From: Streptomyces fuscichromogenes
Lineage (GTDB): Bacteria > Actinomycetota > Actinomycetes > Streptomycetales > Streptomycetaceae
Direction: 5' to 3'
Length of the DNA: 64,000 nt
NCBI RefSeq assembly: GCF_014645815.1
Contig: NZ_BMML01000002.1
Coordinates: 201,924 to 265,923 of the forward strand
Part shown: piece by piece, positions 50,343 to 59,644 of the stretch
Layout: every line of letters begins with the position of its first letter
How positions within the stretch are numbered: the stretch's first letter is position 1
Notes under the pieces: model-generated
The model's database searches: none
What the model was told of the DNA's origin: nothing
The model's input: only the letters and a program-made list of their open reading frames with translations
Position numbers and translations under genes: made by a program

Positions 50343-50918
50343 TCACCAGCGCGCCGCGGTGAAGTCCAGCGGGCGGGGCCCCAGTTCGCGCGTGCGAGCC
50401 GCCGAGTGCGCCAGCCGGGCGGCCATTTGCTCGTGGGGGAGGCCGGTGTACCGGCTGCCGTGCGCGGCGTGGTCGCGGTGGGTGAGGAGTACGTCGGTGA
50501 CGGGCCCCGGCGCTTCGTGGCGGGCGGCGAGCGCCGGGCTCCGGCGCGGGGTGCCGATCGTCATCGACGTGCCGTCGGGGCGGCGCAGGAGGTAGGAGTC
50601 GGCGCCGGCGGTGTGCGGCGAGTCGTGCCCGCACGGCAGCACCGTGCCGACGCCGTCGCCGTCGTCCCGGGGCATCGGGAAGGGATCCCGGGCCGGGGCC
50701 GGCCGGCCGCCCGGGGGACGGACGGAGCGGGTGGGGCAGGCGTGCGCCGCCGTGTGCAACCGTGCCGCCTCCGCGGCGTCGCGCGACCGGCGCAGGACCT
50801 CCGAGCGTCCCGCCACCTCCCCGATGAGCCCCGGGGCGAGCAGCCGCGCGACATCGCGGTCCGTGCGGCGCCCGCCCACCCACCAGCCGTGCTCGCCCTG
50901 TCCGGCTCCCGTGACCAT
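50343..50918 (-). CDS. Possibly truncated MBL-fold-like protein
   Basis: 191-residue reading frame with good third-position G/C bias. The middle resembles the beginning of an MBL-fold hydrolase: GADSYLLRRPDGTSMTIGTPR, then VTDVLLTHRDHAAHGSRYT, where THRDHxxHG parallels HxHxDH. After it the frame soon ends, and the rest of the fold is missing. It may be a decayed remnant or an unrelated small protein. There is no clear Shine-Dalgarno; the start at 50918 is uncertain. Confidence 0.45.
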   Translation of the reverse strand: MVTGAGQGEHGWWVGGRRTDRDVARLLAPGLIGEVAGRSEVLRRSRDAAEAARLHTAAHACPTRSVRPPGGRPAPARDPFPMPRDDGDGVGTVLPCGHDSPHTAGADSYLLRRPDGTSMTIGTPRRSPALAARHEAPGPVTDVLLTHRDHAAHGSRYTGLPHEQMAARLAHSAARTRELGPRPLDFTAARW

Positions 50919-51033
50919 GCCCCGTCCCCTTCCGTACCGCCCCGGTCACCCCAGGGGTGTCCCGGGCCGTACGGACAGCCGAAGGGGTCAGGATCTGGTG
51001 GTCCCGGCGAAGGGCTGCTCTGCCGTCGGCGGC

Positions 51034-51816
51034 TCACATCTCCTTCGGCTTGAACACCGCGAAGGTCGCTCCCTGCGGGTCGGCGACCACGGCCATCCGG
51101 CCGGCCATCATCTCGAACGGCGGTGCGAATACCGTGCCGTTGCGCTTGACCAGGGCGTCCACCGTGGAGTCGACGTCGTCGACCGCGAAGTAGGTGAGCC
51201 AGTGCGGCGGGACGCCGGGGCGGTCGTCGCCGAGCCGGGCGGCGCCGCCGACGCCCCGGCCGCCGACGTTCAGCGACCAGTAGGTCCCGTCGGCGCCCTC
51301 CATCGGCTGGATCTCGATCCCGAAGGACTCGCCGTAGAAGCCGGTGGCGCCGAGTACGTCACTGGTGTTCAGCTCGTTCCAGATCAGCGTGCCCGGCTCG
51401 TTGACCAGCCCGGCGCCGTGGAAGTCGCCCGGCTGCCAGACCCCGAACACCGCGCCCTGCGGGTCGGCCGCGATCAGCATCCGGCCGATGTCGCCGACGT
51501 CCATCACGGGGGCGATCAGCGTGCCGCCCGCCGAGACGATGGTGTCCTGGGTGGCCTGGGCGTCGGTGCTGGCCAGGTAGGTGGTCCAGACGGTGGGCGG
51601 CTCCGGCTGCCCCTCCGGCGCCATGGCCGCGCCGATGCCGGCCACCGGCTTGCCGCGCAGCGTGCAGACCGCGTACCCGCCGAAGTCGGCCCCGCCGACC
51701 TCGCCCTGCCAGCCGAACAGGTCACGGTAGAAGTCCAGCGCCGCCTGCTGGTCCTGCGCCATCAGATCGACCCAGCACGGGGTGCCGGTCGCGTACGGAG
51801 TGGTGATCTCGGGCAT
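51034..51816 (-). CDS. VOC protein with two glyoxalase-like domains
   Basis: 260-residue protein of two VOC domains in tandem, similar to the CFP30B/27-kDa antigen type: WVDLMAQDQQAALDFYRDLFGWQ ... MLIAADPQGAVFGVWQPGD, and IWNELNTSDVLGATGFYGESFG ... MAVVADPQGATFAVFKPKE. ATG 51816 after GGGAGAG. It is divergent from the Lrp gene across 183 bp. The ligands are unknown. Confidence 0.85.
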   Translation of the reverse strand: MPEITTPYATGTPCWVDLMAQDQQAALDFYRDLFGWQGEVGGADFGGYAVCTLRGKPVAGIGAAMAPEGQPEPPTVWTTYLASTDAQATQDTIVSAGGTLIAPVMDVGDIGRMLIAADPQGAVFGVWQPGDFHGAGLVNEPGTLIWNELNTSDVLGATGFYGESFGIEIQPMEGADGTYWSLNVGGRGVGGAARLGDDRPGVPPHWLTYFAVDDVDSTVDALVKRNGTVFAPPFEMMAGRMAVVADPQGATFAVFKPKEM

Positions 51817-51999
51817 GTGCGACTCTCCCTGCGCGCGAAGAAGTTCCCCGCCGCCCACCATCACCGCCCCGGCGCTTTTGCGCCACCGGAACCGGCCAGG
51901 TTTTACGGTCGGCTCCGGCGGCGGCCGGGCGGCGGCGGATCGCGCCGGAGCGGGGCATCGGGTGAGGGCGGGAAGGCCGGCGGGCCATAATCTGCCCCC

Positions 52000-52443
52000 A
52001 TGGACGATGTGGATCGGTCGATCCTCGCCGTGCTGGAGAAGCACGGGCGGATCAGCAACGCCGAGCTCGCCGCGCTGGTCGGCCTGTCGCCGTCGCCCTG
52101 CCTGCGGCGCGTGCGCCGGCTGGAGGAGACCGGCGTGATCCGCGGCTACCGGGCCGAGATCGACCCCGCGGCACTCGGGCGCAGCCTCCGCGTGTTCGCG
52201 GGCGTCCGGCTGATGCGGCACAACCGTGGTGACGTGGCCGCGTTCGAGCGCGCGGTCGTCCAGCTGCCCGAGGTGGTCCACGTCCACCACGTCACCGGCA
52301 ACTACGACTACCTGCTCCAGGTCGAGGTCGCCGACCTGCCGGCCTACGAGGACTTCCACGCCAACCGGCTGGCCGACCTTCCGGGCGTCGCCACGGTCAG
52401 CAGCTACGTCACGATGAAGACCCTCTCCGCCCGCACCCCGTGA
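52000..52443 (+). CDS. Lrp/AsnC family regulator
   Basis: 147-residue feast/famine regulator. HTH at 1-60 (VDRSILAVLEKHGRISNAEL, PSPCLRRVRRLEETGVIRGY), then the RAM domain (VQLPEVVHVHHVTGNYDYLLQVEV). Binds amino acids in octamers and wraps DNA. It is convergent with a Cys/Met PLP enzyme (13-bp gap), and Lrp proteins often control amino-acid metabolism, so a link is possible. Confidence 0.9.
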   Translation: MDDVDRSILAVLEKHGRISNAELAALVGLSPSPCLRRVRRLEETGVIRGYRAEIDPAALGRSLRVFAGVRLMRHNRGDVAAFERAVVQLPEVVHVHHVTGNYDYLLQVEVADLPAYEDFHANRLADLPGVATVSSYVTMKTLSARTP

Positions 52444-52456
52444 GCCCCGGGACCCT

Positions 52457-53644
52457 TCAGGCGGTGTCGCCCACCGCGCCGCCCACCGCGTCGGCCGCCG
52501 CGACCACGTCGGCGACCAGGTCGGCCGTGTCCTCGGTGCCCGCCGCGAGCCGGACCAGGCCCGGCGGAACCGCGGCGGCGATCTGCTCCTCGTCGAGCAT
52601 GCCCCGCCACATGGACGCCGGGTGCACGGCCAGCGACTCCACGCCGCCGAGGCTGGCCGACCGGCGGGCGTAGCGCAGTCGGCCGAGGAACGCGTCGGCC
52701 GCCTCGAAGCCGTCGGTGAACTCGATGCCGAGCACTCCGCCGAACCCGCTCATCTGGTGGGTGGCCAGCTTGTGCTGCGGGTGGGAGGCCAGGCCGGGAT
52801 AGTGCACCCTGCGCACGGCGGGGTGGGCGGCCAGAGCCTCCGCGAGCGCCTGGCCGTTCTCGTTGTGCCGGGGGACGCGCAGCGGAAGGGTGCGCATGCC
52901 GCGCAGCAGCAGCCAGGCGTCGAACGGGCCGAGCACGGCACCGGTGAGCAGGCCGGTCTCCCAGACCCGGTCCAGGAGTCCGGCCGGACCGGCCAGCACC
53001 CCGGCGGACACGTCGGAATGGCCGTTGAGGTACTTGGTCGCGCTGTGCCAGACCACGTCGATGCCGAGGTCCGCGGGCCGCTGGTTCAGCGGGGTGGCGA
53101 AGGTGTTGTCGGCCATGGTCAGGATGTCGTGCGCGCGGGCCAGCTCCGAGACCGCGCGCAGGTCGGTGATCTGGAGCAGCGGGTTGCTCGGGGTCTCCAC
53201 CAGGATCAGACGGGTCCGCGGGGTCAGTGCCCGTGTGAACGCCTCCGGGTCGGTCTGGTCGACCAGGGTGGTCGACACGCCGAACCGGGGCAGCAGGTTC
53301 AGCAGGAGGGACGCCGTACCGCCGTAGGTGGACCGCTGTCCGATGACGTGGTCGCCGGCGGACACCAGGGCCAGCACGGCGGTGGTCAGCGCGGCCATCC
53401 CGGACGCGGTGACCATGGCGACCTCGGTGCCCTCCAGTTCCGCGACGACGGCCGCGACCCGGGCGTGGTTCGGGTTGCCGAAGCGGGTGTAGAAGTCCTG
53501 GCCGCGCGGCTCGACCGCGGCTCGGGCGAACGTGTCGCCGTCGGGCGCCGAGAAGGCGGCCGTCTGGTAGATGGGCGGTGCCACGGCGCGGTCGGGGAGA
53601 ACCTCACGATCGGCGTGGACGGTGACTGTGCTGCTGCCCGGCAT
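52457..53644 (-). CDS. Cys/Met metabolism PLP enzyme (cystathionine gamma-synthase/methionine gamma-lyase type)
   Basis: 395-residue fold-type I PLP enzyme. Signatures: RFGNPNHARVAAVVAELEG, TASGMAALTTAVLALVSAGD, VETPSNPLLQITDL, ADNTFATP, and the PLP Lys in WHSATKYLNGHSD near residue 204. Family members make cystathionine, split it, or release methanethiol; from sequence I favour the gamma-lyase/synthase group without choosing one. GGAAGGG lies before the ATG at 53644. Confidence 0.88.
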   Translation of the reverse strand: MPGSSTVTVHADREVLPDRAVAPPIYQTAAFSAPDGDTFARAAVEPRGQDFYTRFGNPNHARVAAVVAELEGTEVAMVTASGMAALTTAVLALVSAGDHVIGQRSTYGGTASLLLNLLPRFGVSTTLVDQTDPEAFTRALTPRTRLILVETPSNPLLQITDLRAVSELARAHDILTMADNTFATPLNQRPADLGIDVVWHSATKYLNGHSDVSAGVLAGPAGLLDRVWETGLLTGAVLGPFDAWLLLRGMRTLPLRVPRHNENGQALAEALAAHPAVRRVHYPGLASHPQHKLATHQMSGFGGVLGIEFTDGFEAADAFLGRLRYARRSASLGGVESLAVHPASMWRGMLDEEQIAAAVPPGLVRLAAGTEDTADLVADVVAAADAVGGAVGDTA

Positions 53645-53795
53645 GCTGTGTGCCCTTCCGTGGTCCGTCGGGGTGACGTCGTCGAGCGTGACCGACGGAC
53701 ACCCGCGAGTGCGCGGATCCCGGCAACGTTGGCAGCAAATTGCGCGGCCGTCGGGGTGACGGATTGTGCTAGGGGACGGACCCACGCAATTCTGT

Positions 53796-53878
53796 GCTCA
53801 CGCGATGCCGCTCACGCGATGCCGCTCACGCGATGCCGCTCACACGATGCCGCTCACGCGTGCCGCTCGCACGGCGTC
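53796..53878. repeat. 14-bp tandem repeat array
   Basis: GCTCACGCGATGCC occurs three times exactly, then once with one change, once with a one-base deletion, then as a decayed copy. It lies just past the PhzF stop at 53881 and 151 bp upstream of the PLP enzyme start. The units contain no spacers, so it is not CRISPR. It may bind a protein or vary in number between strains. Confidence 0.85.
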
Positions 53879-53880
53879 GC

Positions 53881-54732
53881 TCATACGGCGATCGTGCCCC
53901 GGATGCAGACGGTCGTGGCGCCGCTCACCCAGACGGTGCCGTCCGCGTCGGCGATGACCTCGATGGTCGCGGCCCGTCCCACCCGTGCGCCCTGGGAGAC
54001 CCGGTAGGCGGCGGGCGCCGCGCCGGTGCCGGTGAGCCACTGTCCGACGGCGGCGTTCATGCTGCCGCAGGCGGGGTCCTCGGGCACTCCGACGCGAGGG
54101 GCGAAGGTCCGCATCTCGAAGTCGTACGGGGAGCCGTCGGGGTAGGCGCCGATCGCGCCGACCATCGCGTCCGGGATGCGGGCGAGGTCGGGTTCGAGAG
54201 CCAGTACCTCGTCGGCCGTGGCCAGCCGGAGCACGGCCCAGCCCGGTCCGTTGTCGACCCACTGGTGAGCGAGGACCCGGTCGCGGCCGATACCGAACGC
54301 GGCCACGATCCGTTCCAGGTACCCGTCGTCGAGCGCGCCGTCGCGGACCAGCGGCGGGGCGGCGAAGGACAGTACGCCGTCGCCGCGGCGCACGGTGACC
54401 AGGCCGGCGGCGCACTCCTGCACGATCCGGTCGGCGTGGCCCGGCACACCGCCACCGTCCAGCCAGGCGCACGCGGAGCCGAGGGTGGGGTGCCCGGCGA
54501 ACGGCAGCTCGCCGTCGGGCGTGAAGATCCGCAGCCGGTAGTCCGCCGCCGGGACGGTGGGGGCCAGCACGAACGTGGTCTCGGACAGGTTCGTCCACCG
54601 CGCCACGAGCTGCATCTGTTCGTCCGTCAGGTCCGCGCCGTCTAGGACGACCGCGACCGGGTTGCCGCGATAGGGACTCGTCGAGAACACGTCGACCTGG
54701 ACGAAGGGGCGGGTGCGCGACGGCATGGTCAT
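53881..54732 (-). CDS. PhzF family isomerase
   Basis: 283-residue PhzF-type protein: FVQVDVFSTSPYRGNPVAVVL at the start, catalytic Glu51 in WTNLSETTFVL, PDGELPFAGHPTLGSACAW, and the second-half mirror motif VPEDPACGSMNAAVGQWL. In phenazine makers PhzF isomerises DHHA, but most relatives are not linked to phenazine, and no phz genes are nearby. The ATG at 54732 follows AAAGG; ATG 54726 and GTG 54735 are close alternatives. Confidence 0.9.
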   Translation of the reverse strand: MTMPSRTRPFVQVDVFSTSPYRGNPVAVVLDGADLTDEQMQLVARWTNLSETTFVLAPTVPAADYRLRIFTPDGELPFAGHPTLGSACAWLDGGGVPGHADRIVQECAAGLVTVRRGDGVLSFAAPPLVRDGALDDGYLERIVAAFGIGRDRVLAHQWVDNGPGWAVLRLATADEVLALEPDLARIPDAMVGAIGAYPDGSPYDFEMRTFAPRVGVPEDPACGSMNAAVGQWLTGTGAAPAAYRVSQGARVGRAATIEVIADADGTVWVSGATTVCIRGTIAV

Positions 54733-54913
54733 CACGGCCTTTCGGTGACGGGGTCAGCCCCATCACAACGGCCGCCCGCACGCCCGGGACATGGCCAGTC
54801 ACAAGAAAGTGGCCTGGCCCCGCGTCACGCCGCGGCCGGCTCGCACCACACGTCACAAGCCGGCGGAAGAGCGGTGAGGCCGCATGGACATCCGGCGGAA
54901 GTCGTCGTACTCC

Positions 54914-54943
54914 GGCGAAGGCGAAGGCGAAGGCGACGGCGAA
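54914..54943. repeat. Short GGCGAA hexamer tandem repeat
   Basis: Five units (four GGCGAA, one GGCGAC) in the 297-bp gap between the PhzF and DUF4232 genes. No ORF is supported here, so it is probably simple-sequence slippage. Confidence 0.7.
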
Positions 54944-54984
54944 GCCCTCAAGACCTTCCCGTCGGCGTCTCCTTGACAAGGCCG

Positions 54985-55012
54985 GCGCCGGCCACCGAAT
55001 CGTGGCCGGCGC
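54985..55012 (-). terminator. Terminator hairpin of the DUF4232 gene
   Basis: A perfect 11-bp stem (54985-54995 with 55002-55012) with a 6-base loop lies 17 bp past the leftward stop at 55030. Confidence 0.75.
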
Positions 55013-55029
55013 TGCTGTGCCGCGGTCGG

Positions 55030-55566
55030 TTACTGCCCGATCGGGTTGAGGAAGGTGGCCGGGTGGGTGGCGCCGTCCTGCTTGAGGACCTGGCCGCCGA
55101 ACGGCCACTTCAGGGTGAAGGACTTCGTCTCGTTCGGCGGGGTGACGACGAACTTCGCCGGGACGAACTTCTGCTTCTTCGGCGTGGACTTGGCCACCGG
55201 GTCCAGGGTGATGCTGAAGTCCACCGTGTCGCCCTTCTTCAGGGTGAACTTCTGAGCCCTCTTGGAGGAGCGCGCCAGCGACCAGGTGCCGTCGGTCGAC
55301 TGGGCGCCGACCATGTCGACACCGGCGAAGCCGGACAGGGTGCAGGTGCGGCTGCTCTTGTTGGTGAACCAGATGAACGCCTGGGTCTGGTGGCTGGTCT
55401 GCTTCATCTCCGGCGCCGCGTCGCCTCCTGTGGCGAAGCCGGCCTTCAGGTCGGCGGTGTGGCAGCGGGTCGGCTGGGCCGTGGCGGCCGAGGCCGGGAT
55501 GGCGGTAGCGGCGGTACCGGCGGCGGCGACGGTCGCGATGATCACGGCGATCAGCTTGTTCTTCAT
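55030..55566 (-). CDS. Secreted DUF4232 protein
   Basis: 178-residue exported protein. Signal peptide about 1-28 (TAIPASAATA). The mature domain is DUF4232: RCHTADLKAGFATG, FIWFTNKSSRTCTLSGFAGVDMV, and a C-terminal strand region to FLNPIGQ. Two Cys (RC and TC) likely pair. The family is abundant in actinomycetes, of unknown role, often as a lipoprotein; here there is no lipobox, so it is likely secreted. Lys-rich strands suggest a cell-wall contact (inference). Confidence 0.88.
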   Translation of the reverse strand: MKNKLIAVIIATVAAAGTAATAIPASAATAQPTRCHTADLKAGFATGGDAAPEMKQTSHQTQAFIWFTNKSSRTCTLSGFAGVDMVGAQSTDGTWSLARSSKRAQKFTLKKGDTVDFSITLDPVAKSTPKKQKFVPAKFVVTPPNETKSFTLKWPFGGQVLKQDGATHPATFLNPIGQ

Positions 55567-55810
55567 GGTGTTTCGGGTTCCCCTCGGATATACGAGATCG
55601 GATACGGAAGTCGCGTGGCACCGGTCGTTGTGCATCACGCCGTCCGACGACCACAACCCTGCACCGTGATCCGTTCCAGCTGCCGCACCGCCGGGGATTA
55701 CGGGACGGTGGAACGCTCGCATCCACTCTGACCTGCGCAAACACCACACCCCTGGAACGCCCTGCTGGGACGGGGGGACGACTGTCAGTCCGTACCAGTA
55801 CCGTCGGATC

Positions 55811-58099
55811 ATGGCTCAGCAGACGGGGACCCCCACCGGTGAACGACGGCTCGCCACCGTCGAAGGCGTGCTCGAACGGATCACGTACGCCAACGAGGAG
55901 AACGGCTACACGGTCGCGCGGGTCGACACCGGGAGAGGCGCCGGCGATCTCCTCACGGTCGTCGGCGCGCTGCTCGGCGCTCAGGTGGGGGAGTCGCTGC
56001 GGATGGAGGGGCTGTGGGGGTCGCATCCCCAGTACGGCAAGCAGTTCACCGTCGAGAACTACACGACCGTGCTGCCGGCCACCGTGCAGGGGATGCGGCG
56101 CTACCTGGGGTCGGGGCTGGTCAAGGGCATCGGGCCGGTGTTCGCCGACCGGATCACCCAGCACTTCGGGGTGGACACCCTGCGGATCATCGAGGAGGAG
56201 CCGAAGCGGCTCGTCGAGGTGCCGGGGCTCGGGCCGAAGCGGACCAGGAAGATCGCCGACGCCTGGGAGGAGCAGAAGGCGATCAAGGAGGTCATGCTGT
56301 TCCTCCAGACCGTCGAGGTGTCCACGTCGATCGCCGTGCGGATCTACAAGAAGTACGGCGACGCCTCGATCTCCGTCGTGAAGAACCAGCCGTACCGGCT
56401 CGCCGCCGATGTCTGGGGCATCGGGTTCCTGACCGCCGACAAGATCGCCCAGTCGGTGGGGATTCCGCACGACAGTCCGGAGCGGGTGAAGGCCGGGTTG
56501 CAGTACGCGCTGTCCCAGTCCGCCGACCAGGGGCACTGCTACCTCCCCGAGGAACGGCTGATCGCGGACGCGGTCAAGCTGCTCCAGGTCGACACCGGGC
56601 TCGTCATCGACTGCCTCGCCGAGCTGGCGGCGGAGCCGGCGGAGGGGGAGGATCCGGGGGTCGTACGGGAGAAGCTGCCCGGTCCCTCCCCGGACGCCGA
56701 ACCGGTCACCGCCGTCTACCTCGTCCCCTTCCACCGGGCCGAAGTCGCCCTCGCCGCACAGCTGTTGCGGCTGCTGCGCACCGGGGACGACCGGATGCCG
56801 GCGTTCCGGGACGTCGCCTGGGACAAGGCGCTCACCTGGCTGAAGGACCGTACCGGCGCCGACCTGGCCCCCGAGCAGGAGGCCGCCGTCAGACTGGCGC
56901 TCACCGAGAAGGTGGCCGTGCTGACCGGCGGGCCGGGCTGCGGCAAGTCGTTCACCGTGCGGTCCATCGTGGAGCTGGCGCGGGCGAAGCGGGCGAAGGT
57001 GGTGCTCGCCGCCCCGACCGGCCGGGCCGCCAAGCGGCTCGCCGAGCTGACGGGGGCCGAGGCGTCGACCGTGCACCGCCTCCTTGAGCTGAAGCCGGGC
57101 GGGGACGCGGCCTATGACCGGGACCGCCCGCTCGACGCCGACCTGGTCGTGGTCGACGAGGCGTCGATGCTGGATCTGCTCCTCGCCAACAAGCTGGTGA
57201 AGGCCGTGCCGCCCGGGGCGCATCTCCTCTTCGTGGGGGACGTGGACCAGTTGCCCAGCGTCGGGGCCGGGGAGGTGCTCCGGGACCTGCTCGCCGACGG
57301 CAGTCCGGTACCGGCCGTCCGGCTCACCCAGGTCTTCCGGCAGGCCCAGCAGTCGGGGGTGGTGACCAACGCGCACCGGATCAACGCCGGGCAGCAGCCC
57401 GTCACCGACGGCATGAAGGACTTCTTCCTCTTCGTGGAGGACGAGACGGAGGAGGCCGGGCGGCTCGCCGTGGACGTCGCGGCCCGGCGCGTGCCGGCCA
57501 GGTTCGGGCTCGACCCGCGGCGCGATGTGCAGGTGCTGGCGCCGATGCACCGGGGACCGGCCGGGGCCGGCGTGCTCAACGGGCTGTTGCAGCAGGCCAT
57601 CACCCCGGCCCGGCCCGACCTGCCCGAGAAGCGGTTCGGCGGGCGGGTGTTCCGGGTCGGCGACAAGGTCACCCAGATCCGCAACAACTACGAGAAGGGC
57701 GAGAACGGCGTCTTCAACGGCACCGTGGGCGTGGTCACCTCGCTCGACCCGGTCGACCAGCGGCTCACCGTGCTGACGGACGAGGACGAGGAAGTCCCGT
57801 ACGAGTTCGACGAACTGGACGAACTCGCCCATGCCTACGCGGTGACCATCCACCGTTCACAGGGGAGTGAATATCCCGCAGTGGTGATCCCGGTCACCAC
57901 CGGAGCGTGGATGATGCTCCAGCGGAACCTGCTCTACACGGCGGTCACCCGGGCCCGGAAGCTGGTCGTCCTGGTCGGTTCGCGCAAGGCGATCGGACAG
58001 GCCGTGCGCACGGTCTCGGCAGGCCGGCGCTGTACGGCGCTGGACTTCCGGCTCGGCCGGAGCGATCTCCGGAAAAATGATCGATCAAATGAGTCGTGA
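55811..58099 (+). CDS. recD2: RecD2-like ATP-dependent DNA helicase
   Basis: 762-residue SF1B helicase of the RecD2 type, which acts without RecBC. The N-terminal OB-like and helix-hairpin-helix region (MRRYLGSGLVKGIGPVFADRI, LVEVPGLGPKRTRKIADAW) precedes the motor. Walker A GGPGCGKSF near 373-381, then VVVDEASMLDLLL (motif II), LFVGDVDQLPSVGAG (motif III), and the C-terminal YAVTIHRSQGSEYPAVVIP and YTAVTRARKLVVLVG. It moves 5'-3' on DNA and likely works in repair or replication. The open window runs straight from the ATG. Confidence 0.93.
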   Translation: MAQQTGTPTGERRLATVEGVLERITYANEENGYTVARVDTGRGAGDLLTVVGALLGAQVGESLRMEGLWGSHPQYGKQFTVENYTTVLPATVQGMRRYLGSGLVKGIGPVFADRITQHFGVDTLRIIEEEPKRLVEVPGLGPKRTRKIADAWEEQKAIKEVMLFLQTVEVSTSIAVRIYKKYGDASISVVKNQPYRLAADVWGIGFLTADKIAQSVGIPHDSPERVKAGLQYALSQSADQGHCYLPEERLIADAVKLLQVDTGLVIDCLAELAAEPAEGEDPGVVREKLPGPSPDAEPVTAVYLVPFHRAEVALAAQLLRLLRTGDDRMPAFRDVAWDKALTWLKDRTGADLAPEQEAAVRLALTEKVAVLTGGPGCGKSFTVRSIVELARAKRAKVVLAAPTGRAAKRLAELTGAEASTVHRLLELKPGGDAAYDRDRPLDADLVVVDEASMLDLLLANKLVKAVPPGAHLLFVGDVDQLPSVGAGEVLRDLLADGSPVPAVRLTQVFRQAQQSGVVTNAHRINAGQQPVTDGMKDFFLFVEDETEEAGRLAVDVAARRVPARFGLDPRRDVQVLAPMHRGPAGAGVLNGLLQQAITPARPDLPEKRFGGRVFRVGDKVTQIRNNYEKGENGVFNGTVGVVTSLDPVDQRLTVLTDEDEEVPYEFDELDELAHAYAVTIHRSQGSEYPAVVIPVTTGAWMMLQRNLLYTAVTRARKLVVLVGSRKAIGQAVRTVSAGRRCTALDFRLGRSDLRKNDRSNES

Positions 58100-58277
58100 A
58101 GGTCACAGAGCTCTTTCCGATTGGGAAACAAGGGGGCAGGATGAGCAGGTTGGCGGCACTGAGTGCCGCCGATAGGCCCAATGGTCGACCCCGAGTGCAC
58201 TCTCCTGAGCCAAATGGGGGATGGTAGAGACAGTCAGGGCACCTCGAAGATGAGGCACTACGTCGGTGAGGGAAGAC

Positions 58278-59567
58278 GTGAGCGACAACTCTGTAGTACT
58301 GCGGTACGGCGACGGCGAGTACACCTACCCGGTGGTCGACAGCACCGTCGGTGACAAGGGCTTCGACATCGGGAAGCTCCGGGCCCAGACCGGTCTCGTG
58401 ACGCTGGACAGCGGATACGGCAACACCGCCGCCTATAAATCCGCGATCACCTACCTCGACGGCGAGGCGGGCATCCTCCGGTACCGCGGCTACCCGATCG
58501 AGCAGCTGGCCGAGCGCTCCACCTTCCTTGAGGTGGCGTACCTGCTGATCAACGGTGAGCTGCCGACCGTGGACGAGCTCACCACGTTCAAGAGCGAGAT
58601 CACGCGGCACACGCTGCTGCACGAGGACGTCAAGAACTTCTACCGGGGCTTCCCGCGTGACGCGCACCCGATGGCCATGCTGTCGTCGGTCGTCTCCGCG
58701 CTGTCCACCTTCTACCAGGACAGCCACAACCCGTTCGACGCGCAGCAGCGCGACCTGTCCACCATCCGGCTGCTCGCGAAGCTCCCGACGATCGCCGCCT
58801 ACGCGTACAAGAAGTCGGTCGGCCACCCGTTCGTCTACCCGCGCAACGACCTCTCCTACGTGGAGAACTTCCTGCGCATGACGTTCTCGGTGCCGGCGCA
58901 GGACTACGACCTCGACCCGGTGGTCGTCTCGGCGCTCGACAAGCTGCTGATCCTGCACGCGGACCACGAGCAGAACTGTTCGACCTCCACGGTCCGCCTG
59001 GTGGGCTCGTCGCAGGCGAACATGTTCGCGTCGATCTCCGCGGGCATCTCCGCCCTCTGGGGCCCCCTGCACGGCGGCGCCAACCAGTCCGTCCTGGAGA
59101 TGCTGGAGGGTATCCAGGCCAACGGCGGCGATGTCGACTCCTTCATCCGCAAGGTGAAGAACAAGGAGGACGGCGTCCGCCTGATGGGCTTCGGCCACCG
59201 GGTCTACAAGTCCTTCGACCCGCGCGCCAAGATCATCAAGTCCGCCGCGCACGACGTCCTCTCCGCCCTCGGCAAGTCCGACGAGCTGCTGGACATCGCG
59301 CTGAAGCTGGAGGAGCACGCGCTCTCCGACGACTACTTCGTCTCGCGCAACCTCTACCCGAACGTCGACTTCTACACCGGTCTGATCTACCGCGCCATGG
59401 GCTTCCCGACCGAGATGTTCACGGTCCTGTTCGCCCTCGGCCGACTGCCGGGCTGGATCGCCCAGTGGCAGGAAATGATCAAGGAGCCGGGTTCCCGCAT
59501 CGGCCGCCCGCGCCAGATCTACACGGGCGTCGTCGAGCGAGACTTCGTGCCGGTCGAGGAGCGCTGA
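58278..59567 (+). CDS. gltA: Citrate synthase
   Basis: 429-residue citrate synthase that condenses oxaloacetate and acetyl-CoA. Catalytic His/Asp are in LHADHEQNCSTSTVR, GFGHRVYKSFDPRA, and the later Asp/Arg segment; FLRMTF and GANQSVLEMLEG are typical of the large hexameric type. I chose the GTG at 58278 (SDNSVVLRYGDGEYTY) over the GTG at 58266, because GAGGGAAG lies right before it and the family starts at this point. A strong hairpin terminator follows. Confidence 0.93.
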   Translation: MSDNSVVLRYGDGEYTYPVVDSTVGDKGFDIGKLRAQTGLVTLDSGYGNTAAYKSAITYLDGEAGILRYRGYPIEQLAERSTFLEVAYLLINGELPTVDELTTFKSEITRHTLLHEDVKNFYRGFPRDAHPMAMLSSVVSALSTFYQDSHNPFDAQQRDLSTIRLLAKLPTIAAYAYKKSVGHPFVYPRNDLSYVENFLRMTFSVPAQDYDLDPVVVSALDKLLILHADHEQNCSTSTVRLVGSSQANMFASISAGISALWGPLHGGANQSVLEMLEGIQANGGDVDSFIRKVKNKEDGVRLMGFGHRVYKSFDPRAKIIKSAAHDVLSALGKSDELLDIALKLEEHALSDDYFVSRNLYPNVDFYTGLIYRAMGFPTEMFTVLFALGRLPGWIAQWQEMIKEPGSRIGRPRQIYTGVVERDFVPVEER

Positions 59568-59593
59568 AGGCGCTAGCCGCACCGGCATAGCAG

Positions 59594-59644
59594 AAGGCGC
59601 CCTGGAGCGCCGGTCCCCCCACGGGCCGGCGACCAGGGCGCCTT
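59594..59644 (+). terminator. Citrate synthase terminator
   Basis: AAGGCGCCCTGG (59594-59605) pairs perfectly with 59633-59644, and an inner stem (CGCCGG/CCGGCG) extends the structure. It starts 27 bp after the gltA stop. Confidence 0.8.

Noticed and set aside
53796..53878. CRISPR-like array
   Set aside because: Units are 14 bp and directly adjacent, with no spacers and no cas genes.
53881..54732. Phenazine biosynthesis cluster
   Set aside because: Only a PhzF-family protein is present; no other phz genes lie nearby and the family is broad.
53840..57853. Long minus-strand frame through recD2 and phzF
   Set aside because: It crosses two well-supported genes in a shadow frame and has no motifs.
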